NCBI GenBank assembly: GCA_025927935.1
Contig: JAICKM010000487.1
Span: forward strand, 1-5,507
DNA length: 5,507 bases
Direction: 5' to 3'
From: Chloroflexia bacterium
GTDB taxonomy: Bacteria > Chloroflexota > Chloroflexia > QHBQ01 > JADMIH01
Shown: positions 1 to 4,802 of the stretch, piece after piece
Layout of the letters: each line of letters starts with the position of its first letter
Position numbering within the stretch: position 1 is the stretch's first letter
The notes under the pieces: generated by a model
Database searches by the model: none
What the model was told of the DNA's origin: nothing
Seen by the model: the letters and a program-made list of their open reading frames with translations, nothing else
Position numbers and translations under genes: made by a program

Positions 1-2
1 AC

Positions 3-134
3 GAACGGGGCATCAACACCGTCAAGCCGATGGTGGTGGAGCAGTGGCAGAACGGCGAAAAGCAGACCGTCTGGCCGGCGGATGTCGCCAGCGGCAAGCC
101 GCAGTGGCCCGCCCCGGCCTGGGATAAGCGGTAG
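3..134 (+). CDS. Branched-chain amino acid-type ABC transporter substrate-binding protein (C-terminal 43 residues, 5' partial)
   Basis: The frame is open from the left edge to TAG at 132-134 and encodes the last 43 residues of a protein whose start lies outside the window. The visible peptide has the pattern VVEQWQNGEKQTVWPADVA followed by a Trp/Pro-rich end (QWPAPAWDKR). This is how LivJ/LivK-type (periplasmic-binding-protein type 1 fold) solute receptors often finish: a last beta strand with QW-NG-(x)-VWP, then a short proline-rich tail. The livHMGF genes that follow on the same strand fit a receptor gene at the head of the operon. In this family the receptor is exported, binds the solute between two lobes and docks on the LivHM channel. 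The ligand pocket is not in the window, so the substrate cannot be read. The 289-base gap to livH means it may be transcribed partly separately. Confidence 0.78.
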   Translation, partial: ERGINTVKPMVVEQWQNGEKQTVWPADVASGKPQWPAPAWDKR

Positions 135-143
135 CGCGGACGA

Positions 144-178
144 GTGGTCAGTGGTCAGTGATCAGTGGTCAGTGACGA
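144..178. repeat. Heptamer tandem repeat (GTGGTCA)n
   Basis: Four consecutive 7-base units read GTGGTCA, GTGGTCA, GTGATCA and GTGGTCA (144-171), followed by a decayed fifth unit GTGACGA (172-178). The array starts 10 bases after the stop of the binding-protein gene. It resembles the short tandemly repeated heptamers known from cyanobacteria and other GC-rich or multicellular bacteria. No coding frame is implied. It could be a replication-slippage product or a protein-binding array. Confidence 0.7.
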
Positions 179-205
179 GCGGGGAGTCGCGCTTGTAACA
201 GTCTT

Positions 206-280
206 TGTCACTCTGAGCGCAGCGAAGAGTCTCGTCTCGTTTAGGGAAGGACGAGATGCTGAACGCAGTGAAGCATGACA
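206..280. repeat. Pair of related hairpins in inverted arrangement (REP-like intergenic element)
   Basis: Two 20-21-base units share a core GA(G/A)CGCAG(C/T)GA. Unit 1 (210-230) has arms ACTCT and AGAGT. Unit 2 (256-275) has arms ATGCT and AGCAT. The arm bases differ between units but stay complementary within each. The whole block is bounded by TGTCA (206-210) and its complement TGACA (276-280), with an inner 7-bp stem TCTCGTC (230-236) / GACGAGA (250-256). The motif CTGAGCGCAGCGAAG is, from memory, a common dispersed intergenic element in Chloroflexota-like genomes; this was not checked. Confidence 0.6.
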
Positions 281-346
281 CTGCGGACTGGAAGGGCACT
301 CGGCACCACAAGCAGCGGCGCGAGGAGACGGCGTGATCTGCTCTAG

Positions 347-368
347 GGGCGGTCTCGTGTGACCGCCC
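347..368 (+). promoter_or_regulatory. Perfect 8-bp inverted repeat in livH leader
   Basis: The arms GGGCGGTC (347-354) and GACCGCCC (361-368) are exactly complementary around a six-base loop TCGTGT. One further G-T pair (346/369) is possible. No T-run follows, so it is not a standard intrinsic terminator. It lies 55 bases before livH. It could be an operator, an mRNA processing or stabilising stem between the receptor and permease genes, or an attenuator part. Confidence 0.45.
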
Positions 369-393
369 TGGTGGGGCGCCCGGAGCGCCGGCC

Positions 394-420
394 GGTGGGG
401 CGCTGCCCCGCCAGGGAGGG
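394..420 (+). promoter_or_regulatory. Stem abutting the livH Shine-Dalgarno, plus the RBS
   Basis: GGTGGGGC (394-401) pairs with GCCCCGCC (405-412) through one T-G wobble around the loop GCT. The ribosome binding site AGGGAGGG (413-420) begins directly after the stem and ends three bases before ATG 424. This purine run is what fixes the livH start. The stem itself leaves the binding site free. It may help keep the site single-stranded or act as a 5' stabiliser; that role is inference. Confidence 0.5.
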
Positions 421-423
421 ACG

Positions 424-1302
424 ATGGCGAGTCAAGTCGTGATCAACGGCCTGTTGCTCGGCGCGATGCTGGGGCTGGTCGGGTTGGGGTTCTCGCTGGT
501 CTGGGGTATCCTGAACATCGTGAATCTGGCGCACTCCGCGCTGATTATGTTCGGCGCCTACCTGACCTTCTTCCTGTTCGCCCAACTCAACCTCGACCCG
601 TTCCTGTCGCTACCGATCAGTATGGCCGCGCTTTTCGTCCTGGGCTTCGTGCTGCAAAAGTACGTCATCAACCTGGTGATGCGCGCGCCGCTGCTGGTGA
701 CGTTCGTGCTGACCTTTGGGTTCGAGACGTTCTTCACCAGCCTGGCGCGCGCCTTCTTCACGGGCGACCAGCGCGCCGTCACCCCGGCCTATAACGCCGC
801 CGCCCTCACCCTGGGCGACGCCATCCTCAACTGGATGAAGCTGGGCGCCTTTGCTGTGGCCCTCATGCTGACCGGGGCGATGTACCTGTTCATGCGCTAC
901 ACGCGCACGGGCAATGCCATCCGCGCCGTGGGCATGGACGCCGACGCCGCCCGGCTGATGGGCGTGGATGTGGCGCGCATCTACGCGCTGACCTATGGCC
1001 TCAGCGCCGCCGTGGCCGGGGCGGCGGGCACGCTGCTGTCCATGTGGTACAGCTTCACGCCCGACTCGTTCGGCATCTACAACATCCGCGCCTTCGCCGT
1101 GGTCGTCCTGGGCGGCCTGGGCAGCATCCCCGGCGCGCTGATCGGCGGGCTGGTCTTTGGGCTGCTCGATCAGGCCATCTCGACGGGCAGCATCGGCGAC
1201 TTCCAGTTGGGCGCGCTCAAGGAGGCGCTGATCTTCCTGGCCCTGGTGGTCATCCTGGTGGTGCGCCCGACCGGGCTGCTGGGCAAGGAGGGCTACCGCT
1301 AG
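424..1302 (+). CDS. livH: Branched-chain amino acid-type ABC transporter permease LivH
   Basis: This 292-residue integral membrane protein is one half of the solute channel of a Liv/HAAT importer. Visible family marks include the N-terminal segment with GLGFSLVWGILNIVNLAHSA (residues 21-40) leading into GAYLTFF. There is a cytoplasmic EAA-type coupling loop around 161-180 (TGNAIRAVG then AARLMG), which contacts the ATPases, and then AFAVVVLGGLGSIPGALIGG (223-242). The C-terminus ends with a membrane segment closing in VVRPTGLLGKEG. About eight hydrophobic segments can be traced, and the length is normal for LivH (about 290-310). The ATG at 424 is chosen because AGGGAGGG lies just upstream. 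The gene overlaps livM by one base, so the two subunits are probably translationally coupled. The transported solute is not readable from the permease. The assignment to the LivH branch rather than LivM is firm from the NLAH motif and the short N-terminus. Confidence 0.96.
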   Translation: MASQVVINGLLLGAMLGLVGLGFSLVWGILNIVNLAHSALIMFGAYLTFFLFAQLNLDPFLSLPISMAALFVLGFVLQKYVINLVMRAPLLVTFVLTFGFETFFTSLARAFFTGDQRAVTPAYNAAALTLGDAILNWMKLGAFAVALMLTGAMYLFMRYTRTGNAIRAVGMDADAARLMGVDVARIYALTYGLSAAVAGAAGTLLSMWYSFTPDSFGIYNIRAFAVVVLGGLGSIPGALIGGLVFGLLDQAISTGSIGDFQLGALKEALIFLALVVILVVRPTGLLGKEGYR

Positions 1303-1304
1303 TG
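1285..1304 (+). promoter_or_regulatory. livM ribosome binding site deciding a GTG start
   Basis: AAGGAGGG (1285-1292) sits nine bases before GTG 1302. That GTG overlaps the livH TAG (1300-1302) by one base. The frame is open much further upstream, from an ATG at 1044 inside livH, but that extension would be an out-of-frame reading of livH. The next in-frame ATG (1317) is 24 bases from the binding site, too far. GTG 1302 is therefore the start. Confidence 0.88.
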
Positions 1305-2381
1305 AACCTGCTGATCATGCTCGCCGCCCTTGTACTGAGCCTCATGGTGGCCCAGCACCGCCGCCCGGCCCTGAATCGGGTGGGGCTGATCGGCCTGGTC
1401 GCCCTGGGCCTGCTGGCGCCGTTCCTATCGAACAATCTGGCGACGCTGACCGGCGTCTACGTGGCCGGGACAGCGGCCATCGGCTGGAACATTATCGGCG
1501 GCTTCACCGGCTATGCGGCCTTCGGCCAGTCGGCCTTCTTCGGCCTGGGCGGCTACACGCTCGCGGTGATGATCGGGCGCGCGCAGGGCACCTTCGGGCT
1601 GCCCGGCTGGCTGGGCGTGCTGGTGGCGGGCATCATTCCGGCGGTAGCCGCCGTGCTCATCGGCCTGGTCGTGCTGCGCCTGCGCGGCCACTACTTCGCC
1701 ATCGCCACGCTGGGCGTGGGCATCGCCGTGCGCGAACTGGTGAACAATATCGACTGCGTGGGCCTGCCGGGCAGCGCCAACCCGCTCTTCTGCCTGGGCG
1801 CAGCCAGCGGCATCATCTTGCCGCCGGTGCGCAAGGACGACCTGCGGGCCACCGACCTGGCCCTCTATTTCGCCGCCTTTGCGCTGATCGCGGGCGGCAC
1901 CGCCGCGCTCTGGCTGATCAACCGCAGCAAGTTCGGCTACGGGCTGCGCGCCATCCGCGCCAACGAGGAAGCAGCGAACGTGATGGGCATCAACATCACC
2001 ACGTTCAAGATCGCCGCCTTTACCGCGGGCGCGGCGCTGACGGGTCTGGCCGGGGGCGTACAGGCCATCGTCAACGGCTCAGTGCTGCCCGACCAGACCA
2101 GCATCTTCGACCCCTACCGCAGCCTGGAAGTGATCATCATCTGCCTGATCGGTGGGGCAGGCACCGTCTGGGGGCCGGTCGTCGGCACCTTCGTGCTCTA
2201 CGCCTTACAAGAGGCGTTGAACGGTGTCTTCGGCGCGGGCGACTGGCGGCCCATCTTCTTTGGAGCCATCGTCATCCTGCTCGTCCTGTTCCTGCCGCGC
2301 GGCATCCTGCAATTCTTCGGCGCGCGGCAGGCGCTGGGCTGGCGGGTGCTCTGGCGCAATCTCACCGCCAACCGGATTTAG
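1302..2381 (+). CDS. livM: Branched-chain amino acid-type ABC transporter permease LivM
   Basis: The protein has 359 residues from GTG 1302 and is the second channel subunit, pairing with LivH. Family marks include GWNIIGGFTGYAAFGQSAFF (61-80) followed by GLGGYT, and LRGHYFAIATLGVG (127-140). The cytoplasmic coupling loop RSKFGYGLRAIRANEEAANV (208-227) continues MGINITTFKIAAF. Next come LEVIIICLIGGAGTVWGPVV (275-294) and a final membrane helix ending LFLPRGI. About eight to ten membrane segments are visible and the length is ordinary for LivM. Unusual is the loop after RELVNNID: where relatives usually pass almost directly to a GG-x-x-G-I-x-L-P-P motif, this one carries an extra stretch bracketed by Cys152 and Cys164 before GAASGIILPP. 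The loop is probably extracytoplasmic, so a disulfide is possible. livG follows after 194 bases. Confidence 0.96.
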   Translation: MNLLIMLAALVLSLMVAQHRRPALNRVGLIGLVALGLLAPFLSNNLATLTGVYVAGTAAIGWNIIGGFTGYAAFGQSAFFGLGGYTLAVMIGRAQGTFGLPGWLGVLVAGIIPAVAAVLIGLVVLRLRGHYFAIATLGVGIAVRELVNNIDCVGLPGSANPLFCLGAASGIILPPVRKDDLRATDLALYFAAFALIAGGTAALWLINRSKFGYGLRAIRANEEAANVMGINITTFKIAAFTAGAALTGLAGGVQAIVNGSVLPDQTSIFDPYRSLEVIIICLIGGAGTVWGPVVGTFVLYALQEALNGVFGAGDWRPIFFGAIVILLVLFLPRGILQFFGARQALGWRVLWRNLTANRI

Positions 2382-2390
2382 TCGGGCCAC

Positions 2391-2478
2391 GGCAATTTCG
2401 CGCTGTAGGGGCCGGTTTCAAACCGGCCCGCCGTGGCAATGTTGCGCTGTAGGAGCCGGTTTGAAACCGGCTCGCCGC
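2391..2478. repeat. Two tandem 44-bp palindromic repeat units
   Basis: Unit 1 (2391-2434) and unit 2 (2435-2478) are head-to-tail copies that match at 38 of 44 positions. Each contains a perfect palindrome with 10-base arms around one central base. In unit 1 the arms are GGGCCGGTTT (2409-2418) and its complement (2420-2429), with centre C. In unit 2 they are GAGCCGGTTT (2453-2462) and its complement (2464-2473), with centre G. The G-to-A change in the left arm is matched by C-to-T in the right arm. No T-run follows, so neither looks like an intrinsic terminator. The shape suggests a REP/MITE-like dispersed element inserted between livM and livG. Confidence 0.8.
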
Positions 2479-2487
2479 TGGAAGACA

Positions 2488-2516
2488 TTGACGAGCAACG
2501 AGTACGGCGCGATAAC
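2488..2516 (+). promoter_or_regulatory. Candidate sigma70-type promoter for livGF
   Basis: TTGACG (2488-2493, five of six bases of the -35 consensus) is followed after exactly 17 bases by GATAAC (2511-2516, four of six of the -10 consensus). A start near 2523 would leave a leader of about 53 bases before livG. It lies just downstream of the palindromic repeats, where read-through from livM might be reduced. Position and spacing are good, but one such match can occur by chance. Confidence 0.4.
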
Positions 2517-2565
2517 TCGCGCAGCTACACACAAGAGGTCGCTGGAATCTGCGCTAGCCGGATGC

Positions 2566-2578
2566 AGGAGATTATGTG
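2566..2578 (+). promoter_or_regulatory. livG ribosome binding site and GTG start with overlapping ATG-TGA
   Basis: AGGAG (2566-2570) is five bases from GTG 2576, the chosen livG start. An ATG at 2574 overlaps it but is followed at once by TGA (2577-2579), so it encodes nothing beyond Met. The GTG frame gives the complete ATPase N-terminus. The ATG-TGA pair may compete for initiation. Confidence 0.7.
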
Positions 2579-3385
2579 ACTGAGACGCCAACCACGTCCG
2601 CCGAGCCGGTGCTGCTGGTCGCCGGCGCCACCAAGCTCTATGGGGGCGTGGCCGCCGTGCAGGACATCAGCTTCGCGGTCTACCCCGGCGAGATCCTGGG
2701 CCTGATCGGGCCGAACGGCGCGGGTAAGACCACACTGGTCAACCTGATCACCGGGCTGACGCCCGCCAGCCGGGGCACGATCACCTTCAAGGGGCGCTCG
2801 CTGCGCGGGTTGCCGCCGCACGTGATCGGCAGCCAGGGTATCGCCCGTACCTTCCAGGTGGTGCGCCCGTTCCAGAACCTCACCGTGCTGGAGAACGTGG
2901 CCGTGGGCGCCATGTACGGGCGCGGCGGCCACACGCGGACTGCCGCCGCCGCCTTTGCCCATGCCGCCGAGGTCTTGCGTGTGGTCGATCTGAGCCGGCA
3001 GGAGCATTTGCCCGCCGAATCGCTGCCCATCGCCGGGCGCAAGCGGCTGGAACTGGCGAAGGCCCTGGCGATGGACCCCGAACTGTTGCTGCTCGACGAA
3101 GCCATGGCCGGGCTGCGCGGGCGCGAGATCGACGAGGCGATGGCCCTGATCCGGCGCATCAACAGCACCGGCGTGACTATCCTGGTCATCGAGCATGTGA
3201 TGAAGGTGATCCAGGGCGTCTGCCACCGCGTGGTCGTGCTGGATTATGGCCGCAAGATCGCCGAGGGGCCGCCCGCCGCAGTGATGCAGGACCCGGCGGT
3301 CATCGAGGCGTACCTGGGCCAGCGCTACGCCCAGACGCTGGCCCGCCAGGCCGCGCCGGGGGAGGAGCCTGCCGGTGACGAGTAA
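2576..3385 (+). CDS. livG: Branched-chain amino acid-type ABC transporter ATP-binding protein LivG
   Basis: This 269-residue cytoplasmic ATPase powers the LivHM channel together with LivF. Visible motifs in order are: the A-loop region around LYGG (21-24), Walker [10 protein letters not shown] (45-53), Q-loop Gln94 in RTFQ, Walker B ending in Asp174-Glu175, and switch His207 in VIEHVM. The C-terminus AVIEAYLGQ (241-249) is the LivG hallmark. The signature loop is not LSGGQ but [10 protein letters not shown] (150-159), and the residue after the catalytic Glu is Ala instead of the usual Pro (DEAMAGL). From memory, a subgroup of LivG proteins carries a similar AGRKRLE loop, so this is probably a subtype rather than decay. 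The start is GTG 2576, fixed by AGGAG. The last 11 bases overlap livF. A charged 20-residue tail follows the AYLG motif. Confidence 0.95.
   Translation: MTETPTTSAEPVLLVAGATKLYGGVAAVQDISFAVYPGEILGLIGPNGAGKTTLVNLITGLTPASRGTITFKGRSLRGLPPHVIGSQGIARTFQVVRPFQNLTVLENVAVGAMYGRGGHTRTAAAAFAHAAEVLRVVDLSRQEHLPAESLPIAGRKRLELAKALAMDPELLLLDEAMAGLRGREIDEAMALIRRINSTGVTILVIEHVMKVIQGVCHRVVVLDYGRKIAEGPPAAVMQDPAVIEAYLGQRYAQTLARQAAPGEEPAGDE
3361..3377 (+). promoter_or_regulatory. livF ribosome binding site deciding a GTG start inside livG
   Basis: GGAGGAG (3361-3367) is seven bases from GTG 3375. The tempting ATG at 3385, which overlaps the livG TAA (TAATG), is in the wrong frame for livF and lies 17 bases from the binding site. 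GTG 3375 is therefore preferred and the two genes overlap by 11 bases. Confidence 0.82.
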
Positions 3386-4145
3386 TGCGCCCGAATTGGG
3401 CCGCCGCCGGGCGCCGGGCGATGCCGCGCCTCTGCTCCAGGTCCGCAAGCTGAACGTGGCCTACGGCGATGTGCAGGTGCTGTGGGACGTGGACCTCGAT
3501 ATTTATCCTGGCGAGATCGTGGCTCTGGTGGGGGCGAACGGCGCGGGCAAAAGCACGCTGCTGGCGACGCTCAGCGGCCTGCTGATCCCGCGCAGCGGCG
3601 AGATCCGCATGCAGGGCCAGCCGATTGCCGGGCGGCCCGCGCACACGGTCGTCGCCACGGGGATCGCCCACGTGCCGGAGGGGCGGCGCCTGTTCCCCGC
3701 GCTGTCGGTGCTGGAGAACCTGCGCATGGGCGCCTTCCTGCGCCAGGACAAGGCGGCCATCGAAGCCGACCTGGCCCATGTGCTCGATCTCTTCCCGCGG
3801 CTCAAGCTGCGCTTGCAGACCGCGGCGGGCAAGCTGTCCGGCGGCGAGCAGCAGATGGTCGCCATCGCCCGCGGCCTCATGGCCCGTCCGCACCTCTTGA
3901 TGGTGGATGAGTTGTCGCTGGGCCTGGCCCCGGTGATCGTGGAAGACTTGATCGAGATTATCAACACGGTCAACCGCGAGGGCACCACGGTGCTGGTGGT
4001 CGAGCAAGACGTGCAGACCGCGCTGGAACAGGCGCACTACGGCTACGTGCTGGAAACGGGCCAGGTGGTGTTGCAGGGCGACGGCGCCGCCCTGCTGCGC
4101 GACCCCGGCATCCAGCAAGCGTTCCTGGGGCTGGCCGCCGGCTGA
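3375..4145 (+). CDS. livF: Branched-chain amino acid-type ABC transporter ATP-binding protein LivF
   Basis: This 256-residue cytoplasmic ATPase is the partner of LivG. Motifs in order are: NVAYGDVQVLW (27-37), Walker A GANGAGKST (53-61), the LivF-specific HVPEGRRLFPALSVLENL (99-116) after the Q-loop region, a canonical signature LSGGEQQ (154-160), and Walker B with Asp178-Glu179. Next is VVEQDV, where Gln211 stands at the position of the usual switch histidine. Gln there is typical of LivF. The C-terminal AFLGL replaces the family's AYLG. The N-terminus is about 18 residues longer than in short LivF proteins, with an Arg/Pro-rich lead-in before PLLQVRKLNV. The start is GTG 3375 by its strong binding site. 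This is the last gene of the operon on this strand, and a strong hairpin follows 21 bases later. Confidence 0.96.
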   Translation: MTSNAPELGRRRAPGDAAPLLQVRKLNVAYGDVQVLWDVDLDIYPGEIVALVGANGAGKSTLLATLSGLLIPRSGEIRMQGQPIAGRPAHTVVATGIAHVPEGRRLFPALSVLENLRMGAFLRQDKAAIEADLAHVLDLFPRLKLRLQTAAGKLSGGEQQMVAIARGLMARPHLLMVDELSLGLAPVIVEDLIEIINTVNREGTTVLVVEQDVQTALEQAHYGYVLETGQVVLQGDGAALLRDPGIQQAFLGLAAG

Positions 4146-4166
4146 CGGCGGGCCGGATGGGGGCAG

Positions 4167-4204
4167 CCGCGCGTCCCGCAAACAGGAGTAGCGGGAACGC
4201 GCGG
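4167..4204. terminator. Hairpin between convergent genes, possible bidirectional terminator
   Basis: The left arm CCGCGCGTCCCGC (4167-4179) pairs over 13 bp with the right arm 4191-4204, with a single bulged A (4196) and an 11-base loop. It lies 21 bases after the livF stop and 16 bases beyond the stop of the opposing gene, the expected place for a shared transcription end. No T-run follows on either strand, so this is either a non-canonical terminator or a 3'-end protecting stem. Confidence 0.5.
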
Positions 4205-4220
4205 CGATCTATCGTGTGGC

Positions 4221-4496
4221 TTACGCGGGCGCGCCGCCTTGCGGTTTGCCGGAGCCGTCGTCGTTGCGCGGGGTGCTGAGGCCATCGAGGAAGGCGTTGA
4301 CGCCGCCCAGGGCCGCCCCGCCCACGCGCTGGCCCAGGGCGCTGCCGACCACGCCGCCCAGCATGGCGCCGACGAAGGTGCCGACGATGGGGATCGGGAT
4401 CGCCACCGTGCCGACCTGCGCGCCCGCGATAACGCCCGCGCCCAGGCCGGCCAGCCCGCCCATTTGCTCATTGCGCTCTTGCTCTTTGTTCTCCAT
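4221..4496 (-). CDS. Small glycine-zipper membrane-associated protein
   Basis: The product is 91 residues. A short charged N-terminus (MENKEQERNEQ) is followed by a long Gly/Ala-rich hydrophobic region (about 13-70) with repeated small-xxx-small spacing, including GGLAGLGAGVIAGAQVGT (13-30), the break PIPIVG (34-39) and GAMLGGVVGSALG (43-55). A polar Gly/Pro-rich tail closes it. This is the pattern of glycine-zipper proteins, whose helices pack closely in membranes, with two helices separated by a Pro-containing turn. No signal peptide is visible. The frame is open to an ATG at 4526, but ATG 4496 is chosen because AAAGGAG (4511-4505 on this strand) lies eight bases upstream of it. The gene converges on livF and is unlikely to be part of the transporter. 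Its specific role is unknown; stress or membrane association is only a guess. Confidence 0.75.
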   Translation of the reverse strand: MENKEQERNEQMGGLAGLGAGVIAGAQVGTVAIPIPIVGTFVGAMLGGVVGSALGQRVGGAALGGVNAFLDGLSTPRNDDGSGKPQGGAPA

Positions 4497-4539
4497 GGAT
4501 AAAGCTCCTTTCGTGAAACAATGCAAGGGACTGCTGATG

Positions 4540-4545
4540 ATTATA
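4540..4545 (-). promoter_or_regulatory. Candidate -10 box for the glycine-zipper gene
   Basis: The - strand reads a perfect TATAAT at 4545-4540, about 44 bases before the chosen ATG, in a locally AT-richer stretch. No convincing -35 box is found 16-18 bases further upstream (TAACGG at best), and there is no TG extension. A second TATAAT on the + strand (4580-4585) also lacks a -35 and has no gene close downstream. Confidence 0.4.
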
Positions 4546-4617
4546 CGCGCCGCCGCGCACGCCCGTTACAGTTTTTCGGTATAATTATCGCAACGTGATT
4601 CGCTAGATAAACCAGGA

Positions 4618-4641
4618 CCCCTTCCTGTAACCAGGAAGGGG
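4618..4641. repeat. Perfect 10-bp hairpin with a four-base loop
   Basis: CCCCTTCCTG (4618-4627) and CAGGAAGGGG (4632-4641) are exactly complementary around TAAC. On the - strand it lies 36 bases beyond the stop of a doubtful small ORF and is followed by a weakly T-rich stretch (TCCTGGTTTAT), so it could serve as a terminator for - strand transcripts. On the + strand no T-run follows. It is the strongest stem in the 4497-5207 gap. Confidence 0.55.
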
Positions 4642-4676
4642 CCGGATGGTCCCAAGTTTACATCACCATGGATCGG

Positions 4677-4802
4677 TCAGCCGACAGGTGGGGGGAAGGT
4701 GTCATCCTCGCTAGGGCGAGGCCAGATCGGGTAGCGACGCGGGGCGCGACGCGCCGGTATAGAGGGGGTACAACCGTAGCGCAAGACCGACTGTCCGCAC
4801 AT
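4677..4802 (-). CDS. Doubtful small Cys-containing ORF
   Basis: The frame encodes 41 residues from ATG 4802, which is preceded by AGGAG (4815-4811 on this strand) at eight bases. It is open further to an ATG at 4880 (67 residues) without a convincing binding site. The longer reading contains DCPMCGQSVLRYGC, a CxxC knuckle plus a third Cys, which looks like half of a zinc ribbon. The shorter reading loses the first Cys. The rest is Arg/Pro-rich with no second CxxC. I do not recognise the product. It may be a real tiny gene, the remnant of a zinc-ribbon protein, or chance in GC-rich DNA. The hairpin at 4618-4641 downstream gives slight support for transcription in this direction. Confidence 0.22.
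   Translation of the reverse strand: MCGQSVLRYGCTPSIPARRAPRRYPIWPRPSEDDTFPPPVG

Noticed and set aside
1044..1301. Upstream extension of the livM frame to an ATG inside livH (86 extra residues)
   Set aside because: The extension is Arg/Pro/His-rich, which is how livH reads in the wrong frame. GTG 1302 has an excellent binding site and gives a normal LivM N-terminus.
2391..2478. Palindromic pair as a CRISPR array or intrinsic terminator
   Set aside because: The two units abut with no spacer between them, which excludes CRISPR. There is no T-run after either stem and the operon continues downstream.
2224..2583. 119-codon + strand frame across the livM end and the palindromic repeats
   Set aside because: It begins inside livM in another frame and is Ser/Cys/Arg-rich with no motif. 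Its codons across the repeats simply translate the palindromes.
2525..4181. Long - strand frames (307 and 293 codons) opposite livG and livF
   Set aside because: They are antisense shadows of high-GC coding DNA: rich in His, Gln, Arg and Ala, with no domain, and the opposite strand has unmistakable ABC ATPases.
4497..4526. Ten-residue N-terminal extension of the glycine-zipper protein to ATG 4526
   Set aside because: It would swallow the AAAGGAG site that serves ATG 4496, and no binding site precedes 4526.
4580..4585. TATAAT on the + strand as a promoter
   Set aside because: There is no -35 at 16-18 bases, no TG extension and no gene on the + strand for more than 600 bases.
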